DNA from: Berberis thunbergii
Taxonomy: Eukaryota; Streptophyta; Magnoliopsida; Ranunculales; Berberidaceae
Direction of reading: 5' to 3'
Assembly: GCA_003290165.1 (NCBI GenBank)
Contig: QNQO01000513.1
Span: forward strand, 496,001 to 560,000
Length of the DNA stretch: 64,000 nucleotides
Shown one piece after another: positions 46,985 through 61,000 of this stretch. The notes under the pieces were generated by a model. It did not search any database, was not told the DNA's origin, and saw only the letters and a program-made list of their open reading frames with translations. Position 1 is the first letter of the stretch. Each line of letters starts with the position of its first letter. The translations under genes and the position numbers were made by a program.

Positions 46985-47270
46985 TATTTATTAATTCATG
47001 CTCGAAGGCTACATGGCTAACCTTATAGAGTTAACCAAACCAGGCCCGAATGTTACAAAATTGTTGCCACTTAATATCCTTGTCACCTCAATCTCGCATG
47101 GAGACTTGCTTTCGCTTCATTTCAGTCTAGTCCATCTACGGAGCTACATTCAATATCCGAAGACATCCTAATAATCGGGCGAAAATTCACAAAATCCTAA
47201 CTGGTGAGTCTCGAACCTGCAACCTCTCATAAGGAGAGTAGATGTCCAACCAACTGAGCTACAATTGTTG
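46985..47270 (-). mobile_element. tRNA-derived SINE-like element
   Basis: On the minus strand it begins near TTGTAGCTCAGTTGGTTGG, a good Pol III A box, followed about 30 bp later by the B box GGTTCGAGACT. A non-tRNA body of about 200 bp follows, ending in TTAATAAATAAATAAATC. The box spacing and A/T tail fit a plant SINE. I could not define target duplications. Confidence 0.55.
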
Positions 47271-49030
47271 AACGAGAATGGACATGAAAATGTATTTGTT
47301 TGAAAAAAAATCATTTCCAAATCAAATTATTTTCATTTACGGCAGATAAAAAACATTTCCAAATCAAATCATTTTCATTTATGGCGGATTTACGGTGAAC
47401 CAAGCAGGCCTGAGTGCAATGGATGTAACACCAAGGTGCACAAACCATTATCATTGGTTGTGTTGTATGCTAAACTATCCTGAGCTGAACTAGAAGATGG
47501 AGAAGCAGTTTGTAGACATTGTGACTGAAGAGTTAATAGCAGCAGAAGGGGTAGAGCTGTCACAGAAGAACAAATCGACAGCATGAATGAATGCTACGTT
47601 TCTGGTAACAAAATAACAGTTTATTTGAAACTTTGTTAACCAGTCAGATCATTCTGGGAGCGAATAGTCTGTGAATTGGGCTGGAAAGGAAGGCATGTTG
47701 TATTATGTAATTCTTTGATATATGACGGGTTATTAGATTTTCAAGTTTGATACACAAACCATATCATGCTTAATTATATTAGCAAGCAAGTTTAGATCTC
47801 TATACAATTTATCTTTAGCGATGAAAAACCCTAACAATTACTCCTTTTATATATACTGAGAGTCGGTCACCTTCATGTGCACTGTGCACATATTTGAATA
47901 CATTTGTTGTACCTGTGACAAGGCTCCAGTTTGTTCTACTTTCTTCGGCTCTTTTCAATTCTAAGATTGAAGGGGTGATTTCAGATAGGATGGGAGAAGT
48001 AATCTTCAAGCTTGCTTCTGATTCCATCCAAGTAGGGATAAGGGTAATACATAAAATTGAAGCATCACTCTAAAACATGATACTCAAGATGCTTAAAAGG
48101 ACTAAATTAACATGCAGGTTCTCTCTCCCAAACGAAAGATTGTTCAGAAATATCTAAGGCAAGAAGATGCAAGATTAAAACTGAAGCAACTCCTCTATAT
48201 GATTTCCAAAACATGGAACGACACTTACATGTTTCAACATTTTTGGACAGGCAACTAGTGGGACTATTTTTAGACAGCTTCAGGCATTACTCAGTTGAAG
48301 CTGTTATTTGAAAGCTGTAGTGAAAATGGAGAAGAGAATAGTGGGCTTGAATTCATCAACACTATCCCATAATCTCTGTTGGCAGACAGAGAGAGAATAA
48401 TGGTGTACCTGCATTTCATCAACAAAAACAATATCCATAATCTCTATTTTGGCTTCTGCAAATTTCACACAGGACTAATCAAAACATAAATGACACAAAA
48501 ATTACAAACACACTACTTCCATAGAGAATAAAATTATGGTGATACTGTTGAGAATCATAATTTGGATCTCCATTTTTTCTATCCAAATAGTGGCTTGCAT
48601 GCTTGGTATTTGATCTCCTTCAAATATTGCGGCTACTTCCATACCAATGCACAACATAGCATCCAACTTTGGAATTTATTGCTAACATCCATCATACCAA
48701 GATTTCCATACATTCTATTTCTCAAGTCCCAATAAAAAAGAATCTAAAATTCTTCTATAGACTAAAATCAAATGGTAAAAGTTAGAGCATCAACAGATTT
48801 GGAGATTGACAACCCATGGAGAAAAAAGAGCGAGAATTCTTTATTGATAAGAAAAAGAAGAAAGAAAAAAGAAAAAAAATAAAAAATGAATGAATGTACA
48901 GGTTGCATTATGAATTGGAATCGTGGAATTTCATTGCGTGAATCTGCACAAATAAACAGTAGACAAATGCAATGGAAATTACATGACATATCACCCTTCT
49001 CCTTGGGAGTCAGTGGCTGTTATTTTATTT
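47271..49030. other. Region downstream of the response-regulator gene
   Basis: No gene was recognised. On the minus strand an AATAAA lies at 48840-48845, about 190 bp after the response-regulator stop, so its 3' UTR probably covers about 48820-49030. Short open frames elsewhere lack family resemblance. Confidence 0.4.
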
Positions 49031-52000
49031 TCAAATACATGTTCTGACGGGGTATACGTTGCATCCCATGCCTCCATCCATTAGTAGAATCTCATCACGT
49101 TCCTGCATCACACAAGTAAAATTTTTGTTAATAGAGCCCTAAGAAAGTATACCATAATTAATTGCAGTAGTTGTAGAGATGCTATTCTGACAATTAGAGA
49201 TAAAATAGCCACGGCTTAAAAAAACTACAAACAAGGTGATATGCAGATATCAGTGGAGACATGAAATAGAGACTTAATAATAAAAGATGCTAGAATTATT
49301 AAGTAAGCACCAATGACAAGATGAAAATCAAATGCATTTCTCAGTATGGCCATGTAGGGCTTTAGTGTAGTTTCCATTAGCCATAATCAGATTAATTAAG
49401 CTATAATCACACTGTCCATGCCATCCAATTAAGTTTATATCTGCAACAAAATTTCAGTGGAAGATATATTCAGCCTGTACCATCAGACTACATAGAATTG
49501 CAGAAACTTGAAACATATGGTAACACAAACTGGCAGAAGTGCAAGCTTCGAAAAATAAAGTGATGCCATTATCCCATGCAATCAATATGTGCATAGCAGC
49601 CTACTCCAATATTGATCACAACTAAATGTTCATCCAAGATGTTGCACTGTGATACTAAGATTTAGTTCAAGTCTGTCTTTTTCCTTCTATCTTCATTAAA
49701 AAAAAAAAAAAAACACTGAACTACTCAGAAACTTTTCATATCCATAAACATTTCAACTGCAATACCACCAAAGTTCGTTTCCAGCGGAAGCTCATTGCCA
49801 AACTAGGATGAGATAATCCATACAAAGCTTTCCCTCTTTCATTGCCACTCCTTCAAATATCCTGTCGTTTTGTTCCTTCCAAGGGGTCCAACAAATTGTA
49901 TAGGGGTCAGCTGCTAAACAAGTCTGGCAGACATATTGAGATTGGGACAAACCTTCCAAGATAGACCGTGGCATAGCCCATCGAATACCAAACTTGTCAA
50001 GGAAGAGCCCCACACCCTTCAAGCTAGTGAGCAATGCAAGAGAAGATGAACACAAGATCCATTGAAGCGAACGCATCCACACGAGATCCCTCATTATCCA
50101 CATCTCTCATGAGGATATCTCTAATTGACAGTGACCCCAAAGGCATTGCCACACAAACAAGAAAATACAAAGAAAACAAGGAAAGTGAAGAAAAGACGGG
50201 AACATAATTACAAGCCAATTCTTCCACTTAACTATATAATCACATTTCTGAACTCCAAGACTACCATACACCAACAAAAAAGGAAACTCTTAATTATCCA
50301 AGACAACTTGATCCAGCTCACGCCAAGTCCAGTTGTACACTGCCATTTCGCTCTAACCAAATACCCCATAGGATACCAAAATGGATAAGATTTCAAAGCT
50401 TCCAACTTTAGAAGAGATAGACCAATTCTCCAAGATAACAACTATTCCCTCTCCTTACATAGAATCACCCACTGCATTCCCGATTCAACAAGAAAAGAAG
50501 ACCAATCCTTGTAATTGATAGGACAGCATACAAATAGATGTTTAACGGATTCGCAATTGGACAAGCATAAATGGCAAGCTTTCAGTATAATTCTCTCTAT
50601 TTCTAAGGCTCTCTAGGGTAAAAAACTTGTTAAGGAGCATCACTCAAAAATGTCATTTTGTTTGGGCATAAGCACCCACATACGTTTGAATTCAAAATGA
50701 AATGGTAAGGGATTAACAATAATAGGAAGCAACCAAGCAAGTTTATGGTGACAGGTTGTGAATGACAAAATCTGAGAATCATTAGATGCATGAGATTGTG
50801 TAGGATCACCAATCATACTTAGAAGGAATCCTCTGTACATCTTACTTCTCACTTCTCGGTGGCTTGTTATAAATCCTCCATGTTTCAAGCTGAATCACTT
50901 CAGTGTTTGGTAATTCGATACTATTAATGGTTTGACCAAGTCACATCTAAATAAAAAATATCATGACCACTACTGTTTTGTTAAGTGTCTTTTATGATAG
51001 TCCAAGTGGCATATTAAATTATATATTTATGACATATTTATTGTTTTATGCTTATTTATGGTCTATCATTTTAATTTTATTCAGAATAAAACCAAATATC
51101 ATTTTAATTTTATTTACGCCTTCACCCCATGTCTCAACTAGTTTCAATTCACTTAACATGTTATAACCAAATATAAAAAAAATTAAAAAAAATTAAAAAA
51201 AAAAGAGCCAAAGCTGGCATTAACATATTATAAACCTCCATCATCTAAATGTATCTAGGTGCACCTAGGCGATCAAGAGGGGAGGAAGGGTCGCCACGCA
51301 TGGACCGTTGGAAAGGCCACCAAATTTATTTATTTTCCTTTGTAAGTGAAAAAGCAAACCTACAAGATTATATCTGGAACAACCAAACCCCACCTTTTCA
51401 GTCCAATTGAAGAGTCCCAGTTTCATAAATTTACCTTTCAACGTCTTTCTCACCCTACCCCCAAGTCACCTTGAAGCATCATAGTAGCAAGCTAAATCAA
51501 TCCCTCACTATAACTAGACCTATCACTTTCCAAGCCCATCACATCATTCTATGCTAGGAACTGCACTCCTCTCTGAGTCCGAAGAAATATCACCAAGCTC
51601 AGCGTTGATGAGACCTAAGGGATACTTCCACTGTGAAGATACTAGGATCAAGCTAGTCATATCTCTGCCCTCACAAGAAAGCTTTGAAGCATGTTATGGT
51701 CCTCCCCTTCTTACCTTTAAACTTCACCCCCATGGGGTAGCCAGATTGATCACTTCACCATTCCCAGCAATGCCATACCCTAATACACCTCCTCTTGGTT
51801 TGGAACCCATGAGCTCAAGAGTCATTTTGATTTTCATACGTTGGCATTTCCTTTTCCCAGTGAAACTCTAGCCGCCAAATTGAAACCTATGTTGTCTAAG
51901 GCACAGTCAGGGTGCTAATTCTCCATGAAATCTGAAACTTTGACTTAATTCCGCCCAATTCAAATGTTTACGCCGAAGCGCTATGCCTCACATAGAGTGC

Positions 52001-55000
52001 TATTGGGTGCAGATGACTAATAAAATGTCTTGTTTATTTATGTTATACTAAGTACAACTTGAGCTATAAACTAATAGTTCAGTTTAATTTTGACCTTGAT
52101 TACACGGATACCGATATAGGTATGGGTACGGGTATGGACACGGCTATACGGAAAACTTCCAAAAACTAGGATAAAGGTACGGGTAGCATATGGCATTAAG
52201 ATAGTGTATTTAAATATATAATAAAATATAGTAATATAATCAATATCAAAAATAATATATTCATGAATGTTATAATAGTAAAACAAATAATAACAAACAC
52301 CAAAGTCAATCAATCATTCATTTGTTAAAGAGAAAGCATCATAACGCATAAACATACACATCCCACATCATAAATCATAGCGCTTACAATAACACAAGTC
52401 ATGGACCATGTCCAGGCTATATCTTGTTCGTATCTGGGCCATATCTTTGTTTGTTGACTATCCAATACTAGGGCAAAAAATGGATCCAAGTTAACCTGAA
52501 CCCATATTTAGTGGATATGGATCGCAATGAGCCGAACTGGAAAATGGATCGAGTATGGGTTCATATTTTATGACCTGAACTGGGTTTGGGTCGGATATGG
52601 GTTTACCCATTGGGACCTGTATTACCGAAATGGGTATGCATAAGACTCATTTTCTCATGCCTAGTTGATTAATTGCATTCATACAACTCAAACCCAGACC
52701 CAGATTCGAAAATGGATATGGATTTAGAATACCCCTTATTCGACCCGGATCCGACTCATTTTTTGCCCTATCCAATACTACCAGGACCAGGATACGTTCA
52801 GGAGTCATATCGAGGCCCTATTGGTGTTTGCTATGGGTACGAAACATTTTTTGAAGTATTGGTACTCCCTAGGTTTTGACTTCTTGTTTTAAGATGTGGA
52901 TAATAACTAGGTACTTTGTATTTTTTTTTATGGATTGAATGATTCTCATTTTAGTGTATATATATACACGAACATAAAAATGCATATATGCATTATGCCA
53001 GCGTTTTTAGCTATTTCCCTCTACCAAACCAAGTTGAATGCACTTCATCTTCACTGATTGAGTTGTCCTTGGCTCCTGTCCACGACATTCCATTACTTGA
53101 CTAAACTTATCAGCTATCACAATCAAACGACACCTACAAGTTTACTATCAATATCTGTATGTACACCAAAATGTTAACATTGCAATTTCCACTGAGAAAA
53201 TGGTGCACATATAATCATAAGTTGACAAGTTGAATGAGAGCATAAACAACCTCCATGACTGCTACCACAGAATTCTGTGCAAAAAATATAGTGGGAAATG
53301 TTCCTAAGATAATAAGTTAATCTCCATAGAAGATACAGATTCCTTAAACAAAAGAAAACACTGAGAACCCTTCACCTTCCATTACTAGGTGTTCCAATGG
53401 TACCATTAATAGGAAATATCTACTTATCCTTTGAAAAGGACCAATTGTTTCATCAGCAACAATGATAAATTTCTTCTTCTATTTTGTGGACAAAAACCCA
53501 GCTTGTATAGCACAAATCATATTGAGCTAAGCTAACTAATGTCAACTGATGGTGTAGTTGATTCAACCCAGATCAGCTTTATCTGCTAGCCAAATGAATC
53601 TTGTTCTCCAATTAGATATCTGAATTTTCCTTTGCTGGCTTCATGAGTGTGTATCATACAACCCTCAACCTACGCAATCCTGATAACTATGGTTCATTTT
53701 GATGAATGCTACCATATAATCTTTATGGTTGAACAAAAAAATGAAAGAACCAGCTAACTGCCCAAACCAAACCAAATTGGTCAGTTCAGTTTGGTTTTGT
53801 CTGGGTTTCGGTTCGGTTTATAACATTTTGAACCGAAGTGATCGGTTCGGTTTTAGGTTAAAAAAACCTCTGGAAACTGAACCGCACCATACATATATTT
53901 ATTTTTTTAAATATCATATATAATATAAAAATTAATAGATGATACATAAAATACTTAGTTTTTATGGATTCGGTCTAATTGAATTTCATTTTGGTTTGGT
54001 TTCATTACACATCCGATTCGGTTTGGTTTGGATTATGGTTCAATTTGCGGTTTCAGGTTGAAACAAACCATGAACAGTCCTAACAATCTTAATCAAATAT
54101 TCCTTATTTTATTGCTAATACAACTTGTATATTGTCATCTAGTCACTCATCACAATGTTGGAGTTTCACTATCTTTGTATCCCGAACCATGATGGACCAA
54201 ATTTAAGCACAACTTGCTTCTCAAGATATTTATTCTCATGGGGCATAGTTGGACTGACAACAATCTTATAATATTAACACCCCCTCCCAAAAAAAAAAAA
54301 AAAGAACTGATTGGAAATATGAGATGCAGACCTTCATTCCAATCATCCATGTGATCATACTCAATCTCTGGATAGGGCCCGACAACTAACCAGTAAAAAG
54401 TGGTGGAGCAAGTCTACCATGAACATGATCCAAACTTTAGTGCAGGAATAAGATCCTCCAAAGGTTGAGGCAGCCAAGTTGAATCAGGTAATTTAGTACT
54501 GGGCCTGTCTCCTTAAAAAGTTTGGACGAGAATACAGCTAGGTTAAAAATTCATCCAACTAAAGATCCAAACATACCAAACCAGATCCATGCCAATGACA
54601 TTATAATTACCCATGTAGTATTTTTGCTCTTTTATTTGGATATGGGGAAACACATACTTGAGCATACTCGGTTAAAGTTGAACTTCACAACTTGATGACT
54701 ATACATGTTCTTTCCAATTGGACAATAAGTTTCATATAGTAGAGGCATCATAAAACTCAAAATTTCTATGGGAGTAGGATCCAAACCTCAATACAGATAA
54801 GAAGTTCCACATAAAACATAGCTCATTCAAAACTATGCCCCGAGCACGATAACCGTCACTCCCTACTCTTGGCTGCCACAATATTTAGGCTTCTTAAGCA
54901 TGTGTTTCAATTACCCTCTCGAGGTTATTCCTCACATTTCTTTTTCATTGATGGCTACCATATCAACTTCGACTTCCCAGAGTTTCAACAAAATAGATCA

Positions 55001-58000
55001 TGTATTTCACATCTGTAACTCATCTTACTCATACCCTCTCTTGTTTTTAATTAAAAAGAAAGCTGTAACTTTCTTGTAAGAGTCCTCATACCCTCTCTTG
55101 ATATGGTACAAAACATATGTAGAACAAAAGATAAATAATACACAAACAAGATATATGGTCCACAAAAAAAATGCCTTGTGAAAGTCGAGCTATATGCCCT
55201 ACTTGAATCAGATGGATTCATTAGCATGTGCCTCAAGACCTATAGGCTATAATTGTCCTCCAAGAAAATAAGCCAAGTATTCCCAGTGTCAAGTTCATAC
55301 TCCAGAAGCCAAGAACTTTAAGGTTGTAACTTGATCTCGAAATCTTCGCTTACTACAGATGGGCTACAACACGAAACCTATCAAATGTAGAAAGCTTCAA
55401 TTATGTTTATTTGTTTATAAAACTAAGGGGGGTTGTGATTGTACAGTAAATCGTAGTAAGATAAATAATAGGAGTAAAAAATAAATAAAATAAGATAATA
55501 AGTTAGTACCTGATTATATGAATTAAATTACTTATTTGTCTCAGAATGTTTCAGCAGAGAAGTCCTGGGGATTCTAATAAAGCCGTGAAACAAAAGGTAA
55601 GTATCCTTTCATAATAGTTTGGTTCCATTTGTATTTCAAGAAGAAATTAAGTGAAAGACATTTATAGGTTTTTTTTTTTTTTTTGAAAAGTTCAATTTAT
55701 TAAGCAATAATCGTGGCATTACAAAATGGTAACCTAAAAGTGTTAAGGTCCCGAGACTAAATCAACCCAATTAACAATCAAATTCTAAAAAAATATCCAC
55801 TTGAAAGACTGAAAATGGGACACCCATCCTCAAAGAGTGATGAGAATCTCCATAATAACCTACTCAAACTCCAACGGCTTGTCACAAGTAATCTCCAAGT
55901 GTTCCAGCTTTTTAATAACATTTCCATGGTTCTAGGCATCGCCCAACTAACACCACACATCTCATAAAATGCATTCATACAAATCATACCTTGTAAACCC
56001 ACCCGCAATGCATAAGAGCATGAATTGAACTCTCCTGCTAAACACCAGAAAAGTTGCATCTCACTTCAATCTTCATACCTCTGTGAACTAACTCAACCTT
56101 AGATGGTAGTTCCATATCCACATGAAAAAAAACAACCTCGAAGGTAAACCTTTTTTTCCATACCAACTTGGTTGTAAGGTTTTGAAACGCATTAACAGGC
56201 AAGTTCTCCATAGCCAATCTTGAGAAAAATGAAGCAATTGAGAAACCCCTCTGCCTATCCTCCTTCCACACCCATCTATTGTCAACAAAATTGATCTTTA
56301 AGCCTGAACAAGCTTAAAAAATCAGTAATATGTACTTCAAATTCTCCATCATAGACATGTCATCCTCAATAGAAAATAGAGTATCAGCTGCGAACTAAAG
56401 ATGCGCTACCATCGGACCAGAGAAACTCGAAATCTAAAAAGCAACCTTGTCTCCATAGCCTTGGCTACCAATCTACTAAGAGTCTCCACCACAATAGCAA
56501 ACAAAAATGGGGAAATAGGATCTCCTTGGCGAACTCCCCTTGAGGTTCTAAGAAACCAACTACGACCCACCAGCTAACACTGAGAAATGCACAGTCGCCA
56601 TACATGTCTTGACCCACCTCATCCACCTCTCCCCAAAGACCATTTTACCCATGCACCATACCACACAATCCTAGTTCACATGGTTGTATGTTTTTTCAAA
56701 ATCAATTTTACACAATTGATTGCCACTTCTTAACCTTGAATCCACCAACTTATTAGCCACCATCACACCATCAAGGATTTGTTTGTCTTTAACAAAAGCC
56801 CCTTGGTTCGGTCCAATAAATCCATGCATGTCGTTAATCTCCTCGCCATTGCCTTAGAATAAATATTGCACATTACACCAACTAAACCAATAGGTCAAAA
56901 ATAGAGCTAGCACCTTCTTTCTTAGCAATCAATATGATAAAAGACGAGTTTAATCTCCAATCCAAAAAGAAAGAATTTTGAAGCTCCCCACCACTGTCAT
57001 GATATCCCCTTCTAGACAATCCCAACACTTCTTAAAAATCCTAATGGAAAACCATCTGGCCCTGGCGCCTTATCACTCCACAACTCTGAACAGCTTCAAG
57101 AATTTCCTCCAAACTAAAATCCCCATCAAGTATCTCCCTGTCCTCATCGGATATTACATTAAATTACAATCCTTCCAAACTCGGTCTCCAATACCTTGGG
57201 TCTTGAAACAATTTATGAAAGAATGATATATTATGGTTATAAATCACGGACTAGTCATCTATAATAACCCCATCTATTGACATTCAAGATGGTCTTCATC
57301 TTCCTCCTAACTGATGCAAAAGCATGGAAGAACTTAGTGTTATTGTCACCTTCTAGTAGCCATTTAAGTGTAAATTTCCTTCTCCATTTTGCCGCTTCTT
57401 CCCTGATAAACTTTTCGACCTCAACTCTTTTTGATGTTCTCCCTTGAATCTCTTCCGCAGATAATGCTACATTTTCCTCCTTTCTATCCAACACAGCTAT
57501 TTCGTCCATAATTTTACCCACTCGGCCATCAAATCATAGCTCTCTTTGTTTGCACCAATCCCATCCTAGTATTAATATGTTTTAGTTTGTACCAGAATCT
57601 ATAACTAGCTTAAACATCAAAATTATTGCACTCTGACCACCATAAGTTTAACCAATAGGCTTGACCTAGTAATTTATAAATGACTTTTCTCAAAAAAAAA
57701 AGGAACTGCCCTTTTTAGGTCCACTAACACATAAACTAGAATGCCCTTTTAGTGGATCTATTTATGAAAATGGTACCCCTAATGATATTTAATCACTGAA
57801 GCAAGCACCTTCAGTTCAACAACTATAGAGCCTCTTTCAAATGTAACAACCAGAACCCAGCTTCTGAAAGTGTTGATCCAACAAAGGGAACCCCAGGGTT
57901 CATATTTGAACAATATAGACAGTGTGTGGCATGTGAAAAATAAGAAACCCAAGAATTGGATAGAAATAAAACTACTCCAACTACAATATTTATACCCGAT

Positions 58001-61000
58001 TCTAAAGAGTAAAATTATATAAGATATTTTACCAAAGGACATGTGCCATTCCTTTATTTTAGATTCATGTAATTTCAATCAATTTATAGTGTATATCTAA
58101 CTACTTTGGTAGTTCCAATATTTTTTTTTTTTTTTATGAAAGGCAAGCAGGGTTTTTATAGGATCTCAGAACCCATAAAGATGCCGCAAGCTGGGTTTGA
58201 ACCCATGACCTAGTGGTACCATCCGCCAAGCTCTAACCGTTGAGCTGTCATGCCATTGGCAAGACCTCAGAGTTCCAGTATTAATTATTCTAAATTACGC
58301 TTAGGTTTCGCTCCAAGCAATGTTAAAATATTTATAATATACACAAGATATGCCGAATTCAAAATCATTCAAACGACTTTCTCTCATGCTATAATGCACC
58401 AATTGCAGTGCTTCTAAGTTCTCACTTTGAATGATATGTTTTGAGACATTTCAAAACAAAACTTCTTCCATTAGTGGACTACTGAGAAAACTTTTGTTCC
58501 TTGGGGGTTTCACCCCTTGTGCCATTATCAATGTAGCACAACCAATCCTAACAATCAGGAAATTACATATCAAAAGTAGAAATAACGCCTTCATTGTTGG
58601 GATAGAATGTGCCCGTGTGTCATTATCCTCTCATAAATGAACAAGGAGTGAAGAAAATACTGAACTACGTCATTACCTTCTGATATCCATCTAGATTGTA
58701 ATTTGGAACAACAAATTAAAATACCAAAAACCTTACATACTCATACACCAAACCATAGCATTTATTCAATTTGCTAAAATGTTTCTCAACAGAATTTCTA
58801 TAAACTGAACTCAATTTCAGTGTTCACTCAAAGCAATATCAGCAAAATAAGAAAATATTTAACTGCTTGGTTCCAAAACAACCTAGCTAACTTGCACAGA
58901 CATATGACGATGGAAAATTTACCTGATTAACCATTGCATTCATTAGATCTTCCAAGGAGCTGGAACTATTAGTCAGAAGCCCACTTTGCGACTTAGATTG
59001 GTTTAAATGGTAATCTTCTCTCATGCTTATTGATGCTTCGTTCTGGTGCATTGTAAATGGGGAACCATTATATGATTGACTGATCAGAGCGGAATCCCTC
59101 TTTGTATTACAACCAGCCTTATATTGACCCAAGTTCTGGCCATAAGAATTCAAACCACCATTCATAGGCAATGACAAGTTTGGAGAGTTGATCATGAGAT
59201 TTGAGTTGTGAATGTAGTCCTGTTTATCGTCTTCTCTTTGTTGATGTATGTTATAGCTTATATTCTGACCAACCGCATTGCTAGTAGCTCCAGAGTTTGG
59301 GACTTTCTGGTTATCATGCCGAATATTAATGCCAGCAGGGGCAGCTTGGTTTTGTGCATCCGGTCTTGAATTCTGCAGAGATGGTGCCACTACACTTGCG
59401 GAAGAAAAATCAAGTTGGTTGTTTCTGATATGAGAGGCCAGAGGCGAAAAGTTTTCCTTGAAGTTACTAGGAGGCAGACTGACATGATTAAATGGGTCGC
59501 TCATGGGCAGAGTATTTGATGGAAACCCATTTAATGGAACAGCGCCTTGCCAATTTTCATTACATTTGCCACGATCATGCAATTGAGATGAAACTCCAAC
59601 GCCTGTTTGAAAAGTTCCAGGGTTAACTGATGATGTACTAATAGAAGACTGATTTCCAAAACCTCCCTGATTTTGTGACTGTTGTGAATATCCTTGCAAC
59701 AGCAATGTGTTGTATGACACATTGTGGAAAGGGTTGCTCGAATTACCGACAGCCGTTCCAGCACTCAAGTAGCCACTAGGTAATGGAAAATGTGAGGGGT
59801 CGTCAATGGCAGTGGAGAGTTCTCCCACACGAGAGATGGACTTGTTTTGTTGCAATTGATCTAGCTCCAATGATGTTGGCATACCTTTGATCAAATTCCC
59901 ATTTTGGTTTCCAGCTGATATGACTGGCTGCAGCATACTGAGATCATTGATTGAATGGAGGGAGTTTTGGGTATAACCATGTTGTATCAGTCCAGAGGGA
60001 AGCCCACGTATGCCCAAAGAAGTAGGACTATTCAATCGACCAAGCACCCCACCTGATGGAAAGGAGGCGAGTGGAGCATTTGGAAGCTGCCCTGATCGTG
60101 TCAAGGAATGAAAATCTCCAATTCCGTCATACATGCGCAAATAAGAGGGATCTTTACTGCCTAAAGTAGGCATAGAATCAGAGCTGAGCCTTTTCAGATA
60201 AAGCCTATATTTCTGCAACCAAAACGTAGAAAGTAAGCTTAGAGGGTTTAAGAACATCTAAGAAAGTGGCAAAGGAGAAAGGTTTTGACCTGAAGATGGC
60301 TTGCCACATTCTCTCTAGTGAGCCTTTCAACATTCATCAGGTCAAGTATCTTTTTGGGTACAGCTTCTGCAAGAGACAAGAAAGAAAAATGTGTTATCAG
60401 TTTAAGAAAATAAGTACAAAATTTTGTCAGCAGTAAGAGGAGAAGAACCTACTGTCGAGTCCTAACTGATTAACAGCAGCAACAAACTTGCGATGCAGGT
60501 CCACAGACCAAACCACCCTAGGCTTCTTTTGGGCAGATGGGTCCTCATTCTCCTGGCTGTCGTCATCCTCGTCTTCATCCTGGTCTTTCCTCTTCCTGTT
60601 AAGTTTCGCATTCTGATCATCATGTCCAGCAGTTAATCCTTGCCCACCTTCCGGAGGAGGTTTCTCTAAATTTTCAAAACTATTGTCCCTGCATTCAGGC
60701 TTCTTCTTCCTGACTACATGTTGCCAGATGTTTTTGAGTTCCTCAAGCCGAACCGGCTTTAGTAGATAGTCACAAGCACCATGAGTAATGCCCTTCATTA
60801 CAAACTGGGTGTCGCCATCCGCAGACAACACTAAAACCATTTGAAAGATCAAGATTCATAATTAAAATGCCAACAAACAATTGCACCTAAAAGCACTAAA
60901 TATAACTCGACAGTCTATCTAAAGCTTATTTCAAATGTATGGTACACCCCTCATCACCAGGAAAGTGAATTCTCACTATATGTCATATAAAACTTGTTCA

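Larger units (their letters stand above)
49103..58922 (-). other. Last intron of the response regulator, 9.8 kb, filled with transposons
   Basis: The donor CAG/GTAAAT at 58922 follows DLMNAMVNQ, and the acceptor TGATGCAG lies at 49103. Inside lie two LINE remnants, a SINE and a hAT MITE, all non-coding for the host. If the intron is retained, translation ends after 11 further residues ([11 protein letters not shown]). Confidence 0.65.

Noticed and set aside
51551..51871. 106-residue plus-strand frame in the response-regulator intron
   Set aside because: No known motif, inside a TE-rich intron, and no splice or promoter signals.
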